This document shows positions 47,111-61,309 of a stretch of 64,000 nt of DNA, one piece after another (the stretch's first letter is position 1; every line of letters begins with the position of its first letter). The stretch comes from Ostrinia nubilalis. Its lineage: Eukaryota; Arthropoda; Insecta; Lepidoptera; Crambidae. A program made the translations under genes and the position numbers. Location: assembly GCF_963855985.1 (NCBI RefSeq), contig NC_087091.1:15630154-15694153 (forward strand), read 5' to 3'. Below the pieces are notes generated by a model. That model saw only the letters and a program-made list of their open reading frames with translations, had not been told where the DNA came from and searched no databases.

Positions 47111-48639
47111 GTAACTGATTCGATTTCGTAATCGCTTCACGGAGCGAAGTAACAACTTACAAATAAAGACCAAGAAAGACTTCAGAGTTAAACTGTCACC
47201 TATATTCGTTTGTCTTGATAGTCCCTTGTTTGTCATAGCCTACACCATAGAAAAATTGATAATGGTGATAATGGTTAATCTGTTGTAACTTCACATGAAA
47301 CTAACGTGTATCCTCGAAGGTTTTAATAAATAATACATTATACAGACATTGGACACTTAAGAACCATGTAGTCGAGTTATTGGACAGACATTTATTGAAT
47401 TAAATATAGCATTTCTATTTCAACTACTAAGAGATTCCGACTGATGGAGATAAAAAAGGTGTTAATTTGTAATTAGCATTTGAAGTAATATTTATTAAGG
47501 ACGTTCAAGGGTTGTTTTGTTCAATGACTGTAAATTTACCTATCACGTGTTCGATCGGTTATCAATTCGCGAATTCCTTTCATTTTCATTCGCCCCATGT
47601 TTTATCACATATACATCGGTCGAATTCGTTATGGTGTGTATGTGAAAAAATCTCGGATCGATCCGTGAATGACGCAAATACCCCGTATTGCTTTTATGTA
47701 TGTGCCATTTGCATTAATTTATACGACAGAATATATTAGCGCCATTTTGTTCTCGTTTGCTTACTTCAGATTGGAAATATTGCAATAAATGGCAGTCAGA
47801 TATTATGATAATCTATTGATGTTACACGAATGCTATCTTATACCTACACGGTATAGTACGGTAAAATATTTGGACTTTTTTATAATTTTTCACCACTTTT
47901 TAAAACAAATGATGAAGTAATAAGTCCTTAAAGTAAAAAAAAAAGTAAGACGAGCTTCAAATATTTAGAGACCACGTCCCAGCGGTCACAACTACCTAGT
48001 TTTTTAAATATGTATTATCTTCATTATAATTAGTCTTAAATATCAAAGTATTGTGTAACAGCAAAATAAAGTTAAATAAAGCTTCGAAAAATCATTTTAT
48101 GTTAAAAATATCTTTGCTACTTTTGAACGCTCTACACATTTGCACTTTTGTATATGTATTTCGCATACTTCATTGGTCCATGCGTCACAGACCTAGAATG
48201 CAGATAAGGTGGCACGTGGAGGGAGGTGCTCTGCCGTGAAAAGAAGGCTATTGTTGGATGTGACGTCATTGATCATCCAGCATTATAATGGCAAACTAGG
48301 ATACCATGATAATATCATGAAACAATGACATTTTAAACAAAAAAAGTTTAAAATTTTTCAGTTTCCCACGCATTTGAGCTTTTTATGCCTACATTTATTT
48401 ATCTAATTCGGAATAAGACACGCGGTTTTAAACATTTTTGACTGAAATAAATATTTTTTATTGCTGACGTTCTCGATTTTTGCATTTAAAATGCCCAAAG
48501 TTAATCGTTGGCATTTCAATGAATATCGTATAAACTCTATCCTTGAGAACAAGGTCCCGAATTTAATTCCAGGTGGGAACATTTAAATATGATTTATCTC
48601 CCGGTTTTATGTGTCTTTTTGTCAAAAATATAATTAACT

Positions 48640-48806
48640 AGCAACCACCCGCGACTTCGTACGCGTGAATCCCGTTTTACCCCCTTAGGGGTGGAGTTTC
48701 GTAAAATCCTTTCTTAGCGGGTGCCTACGTCAAAACATCTATCTCCTTGCCAAATTTCAGCCCGATCCGTCCAGTGGTTTGGGCTGTGCGTTAATAGATC
48801 ACTATG
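48640..48806 (+). mobile_element. GCGGCCGC-type retroposon 3' tail
   Basis: CCACCCGCGACTTCGTACGC, then CCCGTTTTACCCCCTTAGGG, then TTTCAGCCCGATCCGTCCAG. Same family as 4944. Confidence 0.65.
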
Positions 48807-51454
48807 TCAGTCAATAGTTCGGGGATGTCGTTCCAAAAGTATTACTTCGTGTTATTTCTAAAACAAGACAGTGATTTGATCGTCTTTCGCTTAAAACAAT
48901 GTCAAACTAATTTAACTAGCTATCAATTTTCGCCACTTATATACCAACGAAGGTATATACTACATAATATGCAGTCTCGAAGCGTCTCGGAGTGGCTCCT
49001 CACATCGGTCAAGTGTGATTGACGTAAAGGTCACTCAGCCCGCAAGTTGCACTCAATTCTGAGTGCTAATCTTTTAACTAGCTCATTTCTTTGGCGCTTA
49101 TTGCATTAAGTATATCTGAAGCTGAGATTTGATTAAGTTGACTCTGATCTCATTAATCGTTCATTTAATTAACTCTTCACCAATTAGTGTTGAAATTGGA
49201 ATCAAATGTAGCTTTTGGAAACACTATTTGAAAAGAAAGTGGGTTTATTATTGACTAGTATAAAATTAAGCTAAACAAATGCGTGTGAAAGAGATTCATA
49301 GAGATGAAAAATTTGGTACATTCATTTTCTCTACAATTATTGTTATTTTTGTTTATTTTTCCAAAAACATTCTAGAGTCCAAATCATAATTTCTGCCAGA
49401 TTCCATGGTAGACTTAGACTATCTATTATTTGATCCCATTACAAGCATTTTATACTTTCGAATCGCACACTTCTAAATTTTGCTTCTAATTAATTCAATT
49501 TTAATGTCTACGATAAAGAAAATAAGTATAAAAGCCAAAAAAGATTTAAGTGTTAAAATTTCACCGCATAAATCATGTTTTACACCGAAACATTCGCACT
49601 TATACACGAATCCGACGTCGAAAACAAAAGACAATAACTCGGATTACCATAAAATTGCAATAAAAATATAGCTCTGAAATTAATAGCGCGAAAAGGGTCG
49701 TTAGTACTTGACTACGGTTTATTTCGTATGGGACATGACTGGAGTGCCAATTAGACCTATTTTTGCTGAGCTTTGTCTCTGTTTTGACTGGAATAGGTAT
49801 TTAAAACTATCTGGAGTTTCACGTTCCAGACTACAATACCGTGCGCGGCGTTTCATGTCGCGAACAGAGCTTTCGTAAAGCTCAGTACGTCGATCAAGCT
49901 CTGTCGCTTCTTATGTAGTTGTAATAGATGTGATTTTATGTGCATAAGTCATAGTTGTCATATTAGTATGTTATCTAGTCTCTAACGGACAATTTCTTTT
50001 TATTATTATGATTATTTACTTTATCTTCTTCATATATATTAATATCGTGCGTCTCAACTTAATGAGCACTGGTAGAATTATGCGCAAAGAAATCGTACCT
50101 TATCTTATTGAAATTCATAAAGAATATGACGTGTAGGTATATAATAACATGGAAGAATTCTGTCCGTCTATGTCAATTAATTGGTAAAGTTGCTTGTTAT
50201 GCGCCATTGAATAACTATTATTTCATCAATTTTATATGTCAATAGTTTACCAGTGACGTCACTTATTTAAACATTCACTACTAACTGAAATAGTTTTACT
50301 AGACTCTATCTAAGTAATTAACAAACAAAAACGGGTTTTTCAAACCGAAAAGAAGAAAAACACCGATCATTTTCTCTAACTTCTCGTACTTATCTGAATA
50401 TTTTTCTCTACGCTCGACTCGCTCCTGGAACTTCTAACGAAAGTAAGAAGAGAGGTAGCTCAAGTTAATTTACGATTATAAGTTACCGGCTGCGAAGTAA
50501 CTCGGGCAAATTAGTTTTAAAACAAGCACCGTAAAACTCACCGGGGTGGGGAATTGCCGTTATTTAAGGCCTACTTTGTGAAAGCTAGCTGGTTATACAC
50601 CTGTGGTTATGATTTTGCACTATTTTGTAATTAATTACCTTGATTAATAACGTGTATTAAAGGTAGAAGTAGCAGTTACCGCCCAAGTTAAAGATTCCTA
50701 ATTGATTATAATTCGAAGAGAATCTTTTTCAAGAATGATAGCAATTCACCATTAAAATATAAGATTTTTCGTGCAATGAATTATCTTTATCATTGTTCAT
50801 CTTTATGATTTAAAGCGTGACGCTGGCATGACATAAAAAATGCCGTAAAAGGTAAAAGTTTTATTTTCAAAAATAAAAAAATGCGTAAGCCCGTACTATC
50901 TACTGATTCTTAACTACACTCTGGAATAGATCCGATTGATGCAAATATCAAAATTCGACCAATCACAGCTTTAACTTGAATCCGTTGTCAGTTGAGTATT
51001 GAAGTTTACATTAAACATTAAACATTAAAAAAAATATCAGACTGAATAGAAACCATATCGTTAGCGCAAGTACTTATTTGAACAATGAATAAAAATGTCG
51101 TTGCTTATCGGTAAACATCTTGCATCAAGCTTCAAATCGTTATCATTGCTTTCAAAATCAAAGAGCATTATTCAGCTGCTATTAACCACCGGTGGGTATT
51201 TTTTACTATTGTTACAGTAACATGTGCTGTGCGCACGCGCCTATGTAGAAATGGAAAAGGACAGAGCAACATCTGCCGCCCTGATCGCTCGCCTTACGGT
51301 ATACGGGGTGTAACGATTGATACTTAGGTAAATAAAATTGCAAATGTAGAGCACCTGAAAACGATTTCTTACTAAATAATTATAAGTCATTAATATACAA
51401 ATATGTAACGTGAATGATTGATGTCGATGTCACATTGTTTAGAATGTGTGTGCA

Positions 51455-51590
51455 AATAGGCTTTTAAAAAGCGCTTTTACCTGTCACAGTATTACTTTAA
51501 CCCTATTACTGCTGCGGGACAATAAATGGGCCAGTGCTGAGAAAAAGCAGCGCTAGAAACTCAGTTATCTTTGTCAGGTTCTTGATCCGT
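51455..51590 (+). mobile_element. Dispersed LINE fragment, second copy
   Basis: Same GGACAATAAATGGGCCAGTG core as at 40318. Confidence 0.6.
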
Positions 51591-51734
51591 ATATCCCAGA
51601 GCCTAGTTATGGGACAGACACTGAAAATCTCTGCTATGTCCCATCGTAGCACGCTAAATTCCATTCCAGTGTTCAGCTTACTAATAAAAATTTAATGTTA
51701 TTTATTTATTTGTTCAGAACAATAAATAATTACC

Positions 51735-51822
51735 ACCAACCGGCCATTGTGGAAATCATTGGGGGAGGCCTATGTTCAGCAGTGGACCTGGACGTCCTAT
51801 GGCTGAAATGATGATGATGAAT
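51735..51822 (+). mobile_element. LINE 3' tail fragment
   Basis: GGCCATTGTGGAAATCATTG, GGGGAGGCCTATGTTCAGCA, then an (ATG)n tail, as at 34962. Confidence 0.7.
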
Positions 51823-52904
51823 AAACAAAATTAAATGGAATATTTAGTTACATGAAGTTTTACATTGGTATATCTCATTGTCAAATACAACCAGCACCTC
51901 CTTCAAGAAAATCGGCTCCAATTTTATACTTTAACTGCCATATATTATATTATATTCCATTAAATCCAGAAACAAAACTAAAGCTCATCTGTACTACGAT
52001 AAGAAATCAATCACACGTCAGCGTGCACCTTTGGGCACAATGGCTGGATCGCGATAAACGTAGGCGTGTACGCCGATTGAAGCGCAGCTGCCGTGATGTG
52101 GGCGACATATGAGCTGGAAGGGAAACTGGGACTTTTTTGTTAGTAAATAAGGTCGAAAAAACGATGACACATGATTGAATACTAGCATCTTATGTAGTTG
52201 TAGTAGGTAAATCTTTTCAATGAAAAGGTAAAGTTTGATATATTTTTTGATGCAAAATCGCATCTATTATATAATTAAATTAGATAGGTATCACAGTGTG
52301 TAACTTGATGAGCAACTAATATAGTATCTAAATACTGTTTTATGATTCAAAATGATAATGATGATTTATTTGCATTTGAAAAAGGGTGCATTTAGGTTGT
52401 TACAATATCATTACGTTCAGCTTTTTCAGCCATAATAAATGCAAAATTACATTTACTATGTCATGCTATTACAATGTCAAATACAAGTTTCCTGGATGTG
52501 GATATCATGACGTAGTACCACGTTTGAACAAAAATTGAAAAATCTTTAAAATCACTGTCGTGGCTGATCGCAATTTGCATAAAAAGAAAAAAAAATCAAA
52601 ATGAAAATTCCACTCTTCAACTATGCAGCGTAATCTGAATTAGCTTAAGTATTTCCCGATCCGCCTTTACACCCTGTATACGAGTAAATAAGTGTAGTTT
52701 ATTACTTCCAAAAAGTTATTGCTTGCATGCTTCGCACACATTTTTCTCCGCAGTTCCCGCCGACTACGAGCGGAATTTTAATAAAGGACTCGAATACACT
52801 TCGTTTTTCATTTGATATTACATGTACTTAAATATTTTCAAATTGTTATTAAAGTGAACAAGAGTTATGGAACTTCCATAATTGAAATCTTTACTTAATA
52901 TTAA

Positions 52905-53145
52905 TATAAACTAATATTATGAAGCTCAATAGTTTGTTTGTTTTCTTGACCACGCATCTCAGGACCAACTGGTCCGATTTAAAAAAATATTTTTGTATAG
53001 GATAGCCTATTTATAGAGGACGGCTTTAGGCTATTATAATATCACCTATAGCCAATAGGGGCGAAGCAGTAAAAAAAATGTTGCAAAATCGGGAAATATT
53101 CAATCAATTTTCACGCGTACGAAGTCGCGGCTACAGTTAGTTTAA
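52905..53145 (+). mobile_element. RTE-like retroposon 3' tail
   Basis: It shares GGTCCGATTTAAAAAAAT, ATAGGATAGCCTATTTAT and TTTTCACGCGTACGAAGTCG with the copy at 63097-63301. Confidence 0.65.
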
Positions 53146-53444
53146 AATCATCTAGTGATGTATTCAATTTTCAAATTTAAATGTTCCTCAATGAAATACG
53201 TCTATTAAAACAAAAAAGGATCAGGAAAGAGTAAGACACATCTTTCAATGGGTATTTTAAGGAGACATAAATGTTTAATGCGGGAATTTTAATTATTTAG
53301 CTATCCTTATTTTTAAAAACACTTTTTTTTGCTGATTTCTAATGTATTATTTTTCAATCTGATTTGTTTAAAAGCATGCTAACCGTATTAGTTAAATGTT
53401 ATGTTAAAAACTACAATTCAAAAAGTATTAATTCACAAGTGTGC

Positions 53445-53612
53445 CCATCTACATTAATATTATAAAGGGAAAAGATTTGATTTTATGTTTGTTTGTAAAT
53501 AAACAGGCCCCGAAACTACTGGACCTATTTGAAAAATTCTTTCACCAATAGAATCTAACATTATTTCTAATGAATATAGACGATACGAAGTTCACCGGGT
53601 CAGCTAGTCATG
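53445..53612 (+). mobile_element. Retroposon 3' tail
   Basis: It ends ACGAAGTTCACCGGGTCAGC and TAGT, the same terminal motif as 43910-44085. Confidence 0.6.
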
Positions 53613-53954
53613 AAATAAATCATGAAAACATAACCCTCCTTCTGGGTAATAAACTTGAAACATTTATTATCATCTTAATAACTATTAAAATCAACACACT
53701 ATTATCTATTTAAAATGCACTATTGCTCCGTCCGTAGCACATAAATAGGCCTGTATTTTTCTCATGCCAACTGGAACATGAAATGTATTCACGGCAGAGG
53801 GCGCCTTCAGCCTGGCCGATTGCTATGCGTGCACCAGCCACTTGCGATCTGGGTCAATGGTAGAGGAATCTTGTTATATTGGAAAATAACAAAGTATCAT
53901 TATAAATTTATGACACAATAATTTAGCATGGGAATATTTAAACCACTAATCTAT

Positions 53955-54276
53955 AGTAATATCTATACTTCTATACTAATAAATATAAATGTTTTTGAAA
54001 CAGAGACGCGTGTGATAAAGTTTTTCTGTGACAGACAAAATTCCACGCGGGTGAAGCCGCGGGCGGAAAGCTAGTAATGTTATAAATACGAAAATACCTC
54101 TATCTGTTACGATTTCACGCCTAAACTGAACCGATTTTGATTGAAGCTATAGAGATAATTTGAGTCCCAGGAAAGGATATAGGATAGTTTTTATACCGTT
54201 TTTTGAAACAAGGACGCACGCGCGCGTTAGAGTTTTCCTTCAGACAACGGATTGAAGCCACGGGCAAAAGCTGGTA
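53955..54276 (+). mobile_element. Two adjacent degraded retroposon tails
   Basis: CACGCGGGTGAAGCCGCGGG and CGGAAAGCTAGTAATG lie at 54040-54080. A second tail has CTGAACCGATTTTGATTGAA and ACGGGCAAAAGCTGGTATC, ending near 54276. Confidence 0.5.
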
Positions 54277-57200
54277 TCTATTTTTAATAAAGTAACTTTA
54301 AGAAGACAAAGCAAACTATAAGGCACGGTAATAATATCATACAGTATTGTAACTTCATATAAACCGACGAAACGCGAGCTTTCCTTCGAATTTCAAATCT
54401 CGGGACGCGGTCGAGATGAAAAAGTTAGGGGTGTCGCGAATGTGCCGAACGGACGTCGATGGCCTAGTGTTGAAAATGACTAAGGTGATTGAATTTGACT
54501 GACCGTCTTAAACGGTCAAATTTGTCAAAAACTAGTCATCTGTCAGAAATGGTCATTTTCAGTCAGTTTGATTTGAAATGAAAATTATATTGTATTAAAC
54601 CAGCTTTGGCCTACGACTTCGCCCGCCTGAAATTAAAGTAACAGGTCATTAAATATTCATTATGATTAGTAGATTCAAAATTATTTTAGTATATTTTTTT
54701 AATTAAATCTACTAATCACAAAACAACACGCATTTTTATCCTATTCCATTCACAAAGTATTTTGTTTGTCTAAATAAAAAAAAATTACAATCACAAAACT
54801 AGATAGAAATTTTAAGTAGACAGATGTAATTAGAATGGGTACTGTAGGTGAGCAGCCCTATCGAATGTTGTCATATCGTGACGTACCGCGGGGCTGTTGA
54901 CATTTATTTCAAAAATATGGCCGAGTTGGAATACTGTATAGATAGTATTACCGTGTATAAGGGTAGATGCAATAAATTTCACGAAGAAATTATCCATTTC
55001 CAGAATGCGCAAAAATTTACATCAGGTAAAATATCACGAGACCAAAGGTCAATGCCAATAACCCAGCTACGTTACTCTAAAGGCTAAATGCTTTCTTAAC
55101 GGCCAGTACGTTACTAAAATGAACTTAAGACGAAAGTACGATCGCAAATAAAAAACAAAGACAATAAATGTCTACACCAAAATTGTTTCGAAAAAGGAAT
55201 AGTGTTTTCGTTCGAATCTCACAAACAATCGAGCAATAAACATTACCGAGAAAGTTTCCTATAAATCTCCAGCTTTTATCGCACATTTTAATGCTTTTTT
55301 TGTCTTTCATATATTTACTTAAATCGACGAAATTCTCTCCCAGTAGATTAATAGCCTAGAAACGTCGCCATTTTGAAATTAAATCCAATTTATTACACCG
55401 AACGCAATCTCATATAGATTTATAAATCACTATAAGAAGTCGGTGACCTGCGACATTATTTTTTTCCAGCGTTTATTATAATTTGTGCCCAAAAAGTTTT
55501 CGTATTGTTTGCTTATAAATGTATTTATTTAAATTTATGAGTTAGAGATGTCGACCTTGTCGCAAATCGATATTGTTTATTCTGAACTATTTGATATTCA
55601 CGATGGTTTTTGTTAAATCTGTTCCGTCTTATTCAACCTCTTTGGTATTGAAAAAGTGTCACTGGTGACCAAAAAGAAAAAAAAGTAATACTGTCCGCGC
55701 CAAAAATTTGAAACTTGATTTTCGAACAGAAGCCGTGGGAGCACGTGGGTCCGCCTACAGCGCACAGTGGGACGGTGCGATTATAACGGACGCGGGAGTT
55801 TACACTTTTGATTTTTTTCTCCTTTTTTTCGAAGCGGCACGCGCCAAGGGCCAATGATTCACGGCCTCTCGGCCGGCAGATGTTAAGTCGAGCTTTTTGT
55901 GATATCAGCTGATGTAACGGGCAGGACGAATCGACTTATTAATGATGCATCTTGCATGCACGGCTCTCAGCTATTACGTATAACAGGGTTCGACGTTGGG
56001 TAATTGATTTTTTTTCTCATAACAAGCTGTTTTACATTCATTTTTATACGTCATTGTCTTGGAGAAGATTTATGTAATAAATGTAAATAATATTTACTAA
56101 ATATGAGCAGGCCTCCGTCACTCGCCTATGCCGGCCGAGATAATTACCTACAGCGCGCGACAACTTCAAGTTGCAAATCATTCAGGGCCGCCTCGCGCCT
56201 GTGAGCACACGCGTATTTCTATACACGCTCGGTCGATCATCGTCGCAATCAAGGTTTATTGTTCCAACAGCACTGTTATTCTTCTTTAATGGAAAATCGT
56301 AATAATTAGGAATAATAATTAACTGCAGTGATTTAAATAATTAAAAAAAAACTACACTTTTTAAATAATTTTGAAATACTTATGACAAAAAACTGTAGAA
56401 AAAAATTATTTTAGCTAATAAAAACATTAACTTTACTCCACCGTGTCTATTTTCCGACACTACACCTTTTAAAACTGTTTACTCCAATTTCGAATTATCG
56501 CAACACTGAAGTTTATTAATAGGTAGGTACTTTAGAGATGGTACGATTATACAAACACCACTAGATTAAAGTTTACCAATCTTAAATACAATAATTGCTT
56601 CTTAAAATTAAGTTTTTATTTATTTTACTTTGCTTATACAACCCTGACGCTTGAGCTGTGAGGTAGATTAATTCTGAACACAAGAAAATTGCGCTCTTGT
56701 GAGCGTAGTAGTAAGGTACGATTTCGAATGCACCATGTGCGTTGGATATTTTGCATTATTATTATTACCGTTAAAATGTCGGCATCTGATCCTACACAAA
56801 GGAGTGCAATTTCTGTTGCTACTATTATGTATTCTGTGATATGAGTAACAAAAATGTTGTGTATGAAAACACTTTAGGCCTATTATGTAGATTTAATAAA
56901 ATCTGACTAGCAAAAGACTGTCGAAAAATGGATTTATGCGAAAACAAAATGTTTACGCTTACGTCACTAATGTATGACTACTTATTTATAAATTGTGTTT
57001 AACATCATACCTACAGATTCGTAAATAATATGTTTTTCGGTTTGGTATTACAACACAAACAGGAAACTGCTCAATCGCATTTTTATGTCAGAGTAATCAT
57101 ACTTAAGCTCAACAAAACTCCGTAAGTTAAAATTATGAAGTCAGTTTTTCTCTTTCCTTTATCTGCTGAGTAAAATAATTAAAAAGAACAAATCTGTTTT

Positions 57201-58484
57201 AAAAAACGTTTTTAGTAACTAAGCCTTTTTAGTTTATTTTTATTCTCTAAAGCAAACAAAACATCTGCCGCGTTTAAATAATGCTTTGTGGCTGTAATTC
57301 TAAAGCGCGCTTTGCTGGTGGCTCAATATTTTAGAAATTAGTCCTTTTTTCATAAAAGCGGTGTAGTTTCACTGTGCATTGCCTAACACACTGCGTTTTA
57401 AAAACTTTTATAATAATGGAACGTTAGAAAACCTTTTTGTATTAATAAGTAGGTGGCATGTTTCACTATTTTTAAATAAATCTTGCCATTTATTATTTTA
57501 GAATCACCAGCTTTAAACATCGTGCCCACAATCAAGTCTTTGAGACAGATTTTAATGTCATGCTTATTTATCCTGATACGCACAAAGCAAACAACATGGC
57601 CGCCACAGAACTGGCACTAAAGAATAAAAGAACTATTGTCCGATGATAATAAAATTTAAATAGAGAATTAAAGCTGGTATTGAAATAACGAGAAAAAGAC
57701 GGTTAAATAAACCGGTTTCAACCGGTGCATTCGTTGACACAGATTAAATTTGAATTTTTGTAACGTCCACGTGAAAATGGCCGCAACAAAATTGTCTAAG
57801 ATAAATTCCATCTCAATTGGAGCGTTGCGAAAGCTTCTCGGGAGCGGGCGTATGCAACAAATCAATACTTTTACCAAGCAAAGACTACCCCAATGCACGC
57901 AACTAATTCATACAACCTAGAACACCGAGTTATAAATAACTCTATCCATACGACCTCTTTTCTACACAGGTACGCACACAGGGACAACTGACCGACCAAT
58001 AGCGGCACAGTTTCTCGTGGGAAATCATCTATGTGTGCGTAGAGTTTGAGACTGTGAGTGTAAGTGCGTGAGGGGTGCGTGCTTGCACCCTTACCATGCA
58101 TGCGCACGAAACTGGACTCGATGCATTTTGTTATTACTATTAAAATTGGATTTCGTACGCCCAAATCTAGTAATTTATTACAGTTTACGACCCCGGCCGC
58201 TTGCAATAAACATTTATGAAAAATGCGCGATTTGCTTCCATCAATAATTTAGTTTATAGACGAGGCTGTATGAAAATGGATACAATATTCGTTTATTAGA
58301 TTGCGGTGAATATTTGTTTAGTTGAATTTGTTTAGTATAAAATCTTGTTACTCTATAACAGGGCGCACTTTTTTCCTGACTGTCAAATTGTTTCAAAGCA
58401 AATATAGAGACATGCAAACATGTATAAATAGGTAATGGCTAAAATGATTTAACTTAAAATTAGACCTTAAGTTGATAAGGTTCA

Positions 58485-58603
58485 TCACCCAGGCGAGGAT
58501 ACGCGCCGTGAAAATTTTTTATCGCTGATTTTAGATGACATGTGTATTGGTTTATCGAGTTAAGTCGATAAAAGCTCACGGTGCACATCCTAGGCCTAGT
58601 GGT
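58485..58603 (-). mobile_element. TTATCGAT-rich MITE, copy 2
   Basis: Reverse-complemented, it reads CCACTAGGCCTAGGATGTGC, TTATCGACTTAACTCGATAA, ATCAGCGATAAAA. It aligns with copies at 3430 and 59904. Confidence 0.65.
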
Positions 58604-58727
58604 CACATTTTTGGATTTATTAAGAAAAAATATGCATAAAACCACATCATTTCTTTTAAACACTACACTAGTTGTTCTTCTCTAACCACAGGCATTGTAC
58701 TCATTGAACTGCTAGCTCACCTGAAAC

Positions 58728-58848
58728 TAAGGCTGGGTTGCACCATCTTACTCTGACTTTAACAAACGTCAAAAATCTTTCAAACTCCATACAAAAACAC
58801 CAGTTACGGCTATAGTTACGGTTAAACAAGGTGGTGCAACTCAGCTTA
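58728..58848 (-). mobile_element. GGCTGAGTTGCACCA MITE, copy 6
   Basis: Inverted complete copy: AAGGCTGGGTTGCACCATC at the left and GGTGGTGCAACTCAGCTT at the right. Confidence 0.75.
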
Positions 58849-59216
58849 AACCTTTAGATGTTATAATGGGACGGTGCGTAGGGAAGCTAACGCGTGCTCG
58901 CGCATAAGGCGGCTCGAGGGCCTTTAGCGCGATTTAAAAAATAAACCGACCAGTGCGCGCAAAGGAAATAAATTTATGCAGCCTTTCTCGTTGAGAGATT
59001 CGATCGTGGAAATTTGAAATATTAAAATTTAAGAAAATATGCAGTTGCCATCGATTAAAACATGCTTTCTGTATTCATAACTACCTATGCTTTTTTTTTT
59101 CACGAGAAAACATTGAGTGGCTGTGTGTCTAAATTTAAATTGTGTCTAAATCTGTATATTTTATACTGGAAACGAATAATAAAAAGTTACAAATATTTAT
59201 GTTATACAGGGTGTTA

Positions 59217-59469
59217 GGTAAATGGGTATATGAGCCGACACTAGCCCATGTTAACATGGGCATATAAATGGTATGGTGAAGTCAGAAATTTGATATCATA
59301 ATTTAAATTTTTTAATTTTCATACAAAATAAATTTTATTAAATCCGATTTGTATGAAAAATAAAATAATTAAAATGAAGATATCAATTTTCTAACTTCAC
59401 CATACCATTTATATGACCATGTTAACATGGGCTAGTGTCGGCTCATATACCCATTTACCTAACACCCTG
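59217..59469. mobile_element. 253-bp foldback MITE with TA duplication
   Basis: Ends CAGGGTGTTAGGTAAATGGG and CCCATTTACCTAACACCCTG are exact inverted repeats flanked by TA. Pairing continues about 110 bp inward, including CACTAGCCCATGTTAACATG. Size and TA target fit a Tc1/mariner-type MITE. Confidence 0.85.
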
Positions 59470-59903
59470 TAGAGGAAAATAGCAAAAGATTTATTTTTAT
59501 GAATTAGAATTTCGAAAGTCTGACATAACTCTCCAAATACACTCTGTAGGAAGTCAGATTCAGACCATTGGTCCTAGAATAAATGTTATGTATTCTTCGT
59601 TATGTACCTCACGCAACTCCAGTTCAGTTCAAGAGCCCCTTCTGACACGCGGTGCGCACCGCCCGCCCCGGCTTCCCCGCCCTACGAACTAATTGAAAAC
59701 TAAAGACAATTGGAATGGAAGTTTTAGTATGATTTTAGTTTTAGGCTACCTAAATTTGTACCTAGTAAAATCACGAATATAATTTTTATACACTTACTGT
59801 AAAATATTCTTTAAAAAATGTGTATTATGCATTTGTATGAATTTTAAATTAATCACTTACACAAATCACATGAAGAAACGTGAAGATAATCTGTGTCACA
59901 TGC

Positions 59904-60025
59904 AGGCCTAGGATGCGCGCCGCAATAAGCGTTTATCTCGCCATTTTATCGATTTGCGATAAGGCCATACATTTGTCGTCTAAAATCATCGATAAGATTT
60001 TATCACGGCGTTCATACTAGCCTGA
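59904..60025 (+). mobile_element. TTATCGAT-rich MITE, copy 3
   Basis: GGCCTAGGATGCGCGCCGC, GCCATTTTATCGATTTGCG, AAAATCATCGATAAG. This is the best preserved of the three copies. Confidence 0.65.
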
Positions 60026-61044
60026 ATGTATGTAATAAGTCGTTGTAGTAGATATTTTCTAGTTGTTCTTCCCGTATAAAATGAAGACTGAGTAACTAAA
60101 TTTGTAAAGTGTCGCTACATTTTAAATCAAACTTAAAAAGATGCTAAGTTTAGTTAAAAATACAGGCTGGAAAAACATTTTAAAAAATATAGGTTACACC
60201 AAGCGCTAGTGAAACGTCAAAGGAGTTGGAATTACGCAGTTTTCCCCATTTGCGCGTGTGTGCGTGTACATAGGGCACATGCCCCGCCCCCGCTGCAGGG
60301 CAATGGGCTGCACGCGTAACCTACAAATCTGCACTTGTTACGGCCGACCTCGCATTATAAACCTCTTTGCAGGGTTATATGGTGTTCTATTTTCAAATTC
60401 GAATTATTCCTTTTTTTATTTATTTTTTTGTAATTTTCTGGCTTACCTATCAAAACTCTTTAGTGTCAAATGGTAAGGTTACTTCTTTTTTTGATACTGG
60501 CACAAAACATACCTTGCTTTAAGAAAAAATACTTTTGAAATCAAAACAAAAGAGAATCGTATCAACTTTGACATTAAGACGCGTATTACTAAATTGCATA
60601 AATTCACTAGTTTACGAAATATTTAAAAAAAAGCATTTATATTTAGGGGTAACGACTAAAAGCCACTTCTTATACTCGTACAATATTCCAGTGACCAAAA
60701 AGCTCTACCAAAAAAAAACTAACAAACTTTTAAGCAATATTTCTCTCCACTAAACTTGTTCATCCTTTTTCCGAATGACCTAATTAATGAGTAAGCAAAG
60801 AGTTCCCTCGCTAGGGTTTAGGTTATACATAATGTGCTGAAGGCGGTAGCGGAGGGACAGGTAACCTACTGAACGCACTCCCCACGGAGGGGACGATCCA
60901 CGCACTTGCTAGGAAAGAATTAGGTGTCCTATTTTTAACGCGATTTGTTTAGAAGGAAGGCTTTAGATAGGAAAGTAAGGGATTTTCTTCTGAATAAATC
61001 GGTTTCTTAGTGTACTTGGCATGAAAATTTTCTATAGTTTAGAG

Positions 61045-61309
61045 CAGTGTTTTTCAAACTGTGCCTCTATAGGGGGGTCGCGAGAGGTCGTAAAAACTAC
61101 CTCAGTAAAAAAACATTAGTTATAAAGACAGATTTATCCGAAATCTAATTATGCAAATGCATTAAAATGTTGTATGGATTGAAGTATTCGGTCCCTACAA
61201 ACATCTTTGTAACATTATAAAATGCATGAAAAAAAGCGAGCGGTCGGGGGGTCGCCAAATATTTTTTCATATTAGGGGGTCGTGTCATGAAAAAGGTTGA
61301 AAAACACTG
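61045..61309. mobile_element. hAT-type MITE with 8-bp TSD
   Basis: TIRs CAGTGTTTTTCAAACTGTG and GGTTGAAAAACACTG. GTTTAGAG is repeated exactly at 61037-61044 and 61310-61317. The inside has two GGGGGGTCG blocks. 265 bp, non-coding; hAT assignment rests on 8-bp TSD plus CAGTG ends. Confidence 0.9.
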
